From Enorma phocaeensis (lineage in GTDB: Bacteria; Actinomycetota; Coriobacteriia; Coriobacteriales; Coriobacteriaceae), in NCBI RefSeq assembly GCF_900186505.1, contig NZ_LT891968.1:374436-438435 (forward strand): DNA of 64,000 nt, read 5' to 3'. The notes below the pieces were generated by a model, which saw only the letters and a list, made by a program, of their open reading frames with translations, was not told where the DNA came from and ran no database searches. Numbering within the stretch: position 1 is the stretch's first letter; each line of letters starts with the position of its first letter. Both the position numbers and the translations under genes were made by a program. Positions 62,672 to 64,000 of the stretch are shown here, piece after piece.

Positions 62672-62704
62672 CCCGGGGCGCGATCGCACCGATCGCGCCC
62701 CGGG
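62672..62704. terminator. Perfect 15-bp GC-rich hairpin
   Basis: CCCGGGGCGCGATCG (62672-62686), loop CAC, CGATCGCGCCCCGGG (62690-62704). It lies between the aminotransferase stop and the IS200 copy B end. There is no T run on the minus strand, so it may be a T-less terminator or another structured element. Confidence 0.55.
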
Positions 62705-62753
62705 GAAATAATCGACAGATCCCATCAAGGGTCTAGTCGTACTCTCGCAACGT

Positions 62754-63872
62754 TTAATCGAACTCCCGTAACGCCTCGGAAAGGCGAACAAGGCCCTCGC
62801 GCAACGTCTGCTCAGGAGCGCAGTAGCCTAAACGGGCACCGCAGGGCAGCTCGAACCGACCGCCGGGGACGAGCAGCACGCCACGCTCGCGCAGGAGCTT
62901 GAGGCAGAATGCCTCGTCATCCATGGGGATGTCGAACTGGATATACGAGGTCGACACCCCCTTGGGCGCGACCCAGCGAACACGAGGCTCGCTGTCGACC
63001 CACGCCTGCGCGATGGCGCGATTCCCCAACACGATCGAACGGTTGCGCTCGAGGATGCGCGCGCGGTTGCGAAGCACGTGCACGGCAAGGGCGTCGTTGA
63101 AGATGCCGCCGCAGATGAGCGTATAGTCGCGATAGGTGCGGATGCGGTCTGCCACCTCGGCGTTCGATACCGTCCAGCCGATACGCGCCGCCGGGACGGA
63201 ATACGTCTTGGAAATGCTGTTGGTCACCACGGCGCGGTCATAGAGATCCGCCATGGAAACGAACCTCTCGGTATCCTCGAGCGGTAGGTACACCTCGTCG
63301 GAGAGCACGTAGGCGCCCACGGAACGGGCGATCTCGACGATCTGCTCGAGCGTCTCGCGCGGCAGTACCGTGCCGAGCGGGTTCGAGGCGTTGTTGATGC
63401 AGATGAGCTTGGTGTCGGGACGGATCAGCCGCTCAAGCTCCGCGATGTCGGGCTGCCAGCCCAGCTCCTCGCGGATGTGCCAGTACTCGACGTCGGCGCC
63501 GAGCGTGCGCGGGATCTCGTAGAGCGGCTGGTAGGTGGGGTACTCGGCGATCACATGGTCGCCAGGCTCCACGAGCGTCATGAGCGCAAGAAGATTCGCG
63601 CCGGTCGCGCCGTTGGTCTGGAGGATATTGTCAGGCTCGACATTCTCATAGAGACCGGCGACCTCATCCTTGAACTCGGGCGACCCCTCGATCCAGCCGT
63701 AGTTCATCTTCTCGCGCCCCAGTTGCTCGTAGAAGCCCGCGCCGTCCGTGCCGTCGAGCCGCAGGATCTCGTCCATGGTGAGCGATGCTATCGTGGACTG
63801 GGCGATATCGACCGTGGCGCTCTTCTCGTGGACGTTGAGCCATTCCTCGACGCCGATGGTGGCGATATTCAT
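62754..63872 (-). CDS. PLP-dependent aminotransferase, class I/II
   Basis: A 372-residue fold-type I enzyme. It has MNYGWIEGSPEFKDEVAGLY, LQTNGATGANLLALMTLVEP (cofactor-phosphate loop), YPTYQPLYEIPRTLGADVEY, INNASNPLGTVLPRETLEQI with the conserved Asn-Pro, and SDEVYLPL with the Asp. The PLP lysine is in TNSISKTYSVPAARIGW, and the Arg of GARLGYC comes near the end. The class includes amino-acid transaminases and C-S lyases; the substrate is not clear. A plausible ribosome binding site (AAGGAG) precedes ATG 63872. Confidence 0.9.
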   Translation of the reverse strand: MNIATIGVEEWLNVHEKSATVDIAQSTIASLTMDEILRLDGTDGAGFYEQLGREKMNYGWIEGSPEFKDEVAGLYENVEPDNILQTNGATGANLLALMTLVEPGDHVIAEYPTYQPLYEIPRTLGADVEYWHIREELGWQPDIAELERLIRPDTKLICINNASNPLGTVLPRETLEQIVEIARSVGAYVLSDEVYLPLEDTERFVSMADLYDRAVVTNSISKTYSVPAARIGWTVSNAEVADRIRTYRDYTLICGGIFNDALAVHVLRNRARILERNRSIVLGNRAIAQAWVDSEPRVRWVAPKGVSTSYIQFDIPMDDEAFCLKLLRERGVLLVPGGRFELPCGARLGYCAPEQTLREGLVRLSEALREFD

Positions 63873-63956
63873 ACGTGTTCTCCTTCCTTGCAGGCCCCTC
63901 GCGGACCAGCCGCGCCGAGACGTCGGCCTCCGCCGCCCCGGCGCGATGACACTACA

Positions 63957-64000
63957 TTACAAAGTAATGACACCCATGGCGAGCAGGACGAGCGCGAGCA
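63957..64000 (-). CDS. C-terminal end of a membrane protein (partial)
   Basis: The minus strand from the window edge reads LALVLLAMGVITL and stops at 63957. This looks like the last membrane helix of a longer protein whose gene lies to the right. Too short for a family call. Confidence 0.45.
   Translation of the reverse strand, partial: LALVLLAMGVITL

Noticed and set aside
62672..62704. tRNA or structured RNA gene at the perfect GC hairpin
   Set aside because: It is a single stem with a 3-base loop and no arms; a terminator-like element is the simplest reading.

Overview
The window is high-GC DNA, densely coding on both strands, with strong GGAGG-type ribosome binding sites. Several binding proteins carry lipoprotein signals with twin-arginine starts. 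A GatCAB amidotransferase, a complete selenocysteine system and an amino-acid (Stickland-type) reductase operon point to a strictly anaerobic actinobacterium of the class Coriobacteriia. A gut Collinsella-like organism is my best guess. This is inferred from gene content and style, not from a marker gene.

Layout. 0-2 kb: the end of a phosphate ABC transporter operon (pstS-pstC) with a pho-box-like repeat upstream. 2-7.5 kb: small and membrane proteins (VanZ/RDD), a ZIP metal transporter, an RlmA-type rRNA methyltransferase and a LysR regulator. 7.5-8.8 kb: a graveyard of a broken HTH/nucleotidyltransferase pair and a deleted aldo/keto reductase. 8.8-11.6 kb: an amino-acid ABC transporter. 12.5-16.6 kb: a response regulator, ABC exporter and histidine kinase module of the peptide-antibiotic resistance type. 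16.6-25.7 kb: an AlbA_2 protein, an orphan peptide-binding lipoprotein, gatCAB, an M24 peptidase and a TauE-like permease. 25.8-27.3 kb: an IS110-family element. 27.4-34 kb: an iron alcohol dehydrogenase, a TPR-like gene pair, a tandem DUF3841 pair, a TetR regulator and an 850-bp gene desert.

34.2-50.6 kb is the centrepiece, all on the minus strand. Read in the direction of transcription it is: component B alpha/beta (GrdE-like), selenoprotein B, trxB, trxA, grdA, grdC, grdD, selD, tRNA-Sec, selA, selB, yedF, a DUF3343 protein, a YfcC transporter and a C45 peptidase. Three genes (component B, grdA, selD) contain an in-frame UGA that reads as selenocysteine, and the factors needed to read it lie in the same cluster. 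The machinery would reduce glycine, sarcosine or betaine with electrons from thioredoxin and release acetyl phosphate. The GrdE-like subunit lacks a cysteine where glycine-specific GrdE is processed, which favours a sarcosine or betaine substrate. A perfect 16-bp palindrome fills the spacer of the putative operon promoter, and its core recurs in the tRNA-Sec promoter.

50.7-64 kb: a second IS110 element, tRNA-Arg(ACG), a dipeptidase, serS, bioY, an SPFH protein, a DXS-like synthase, an exact tandem duplication of a 751-bp IS200-type element, an aminotransferase and the last codons of a further gene. The two IS110 elements share 17-bp inverted repeats, long 3' noncoding regions with conserved islands (candidate guide RNAs), and insertion directly behind intrinsic terminators.
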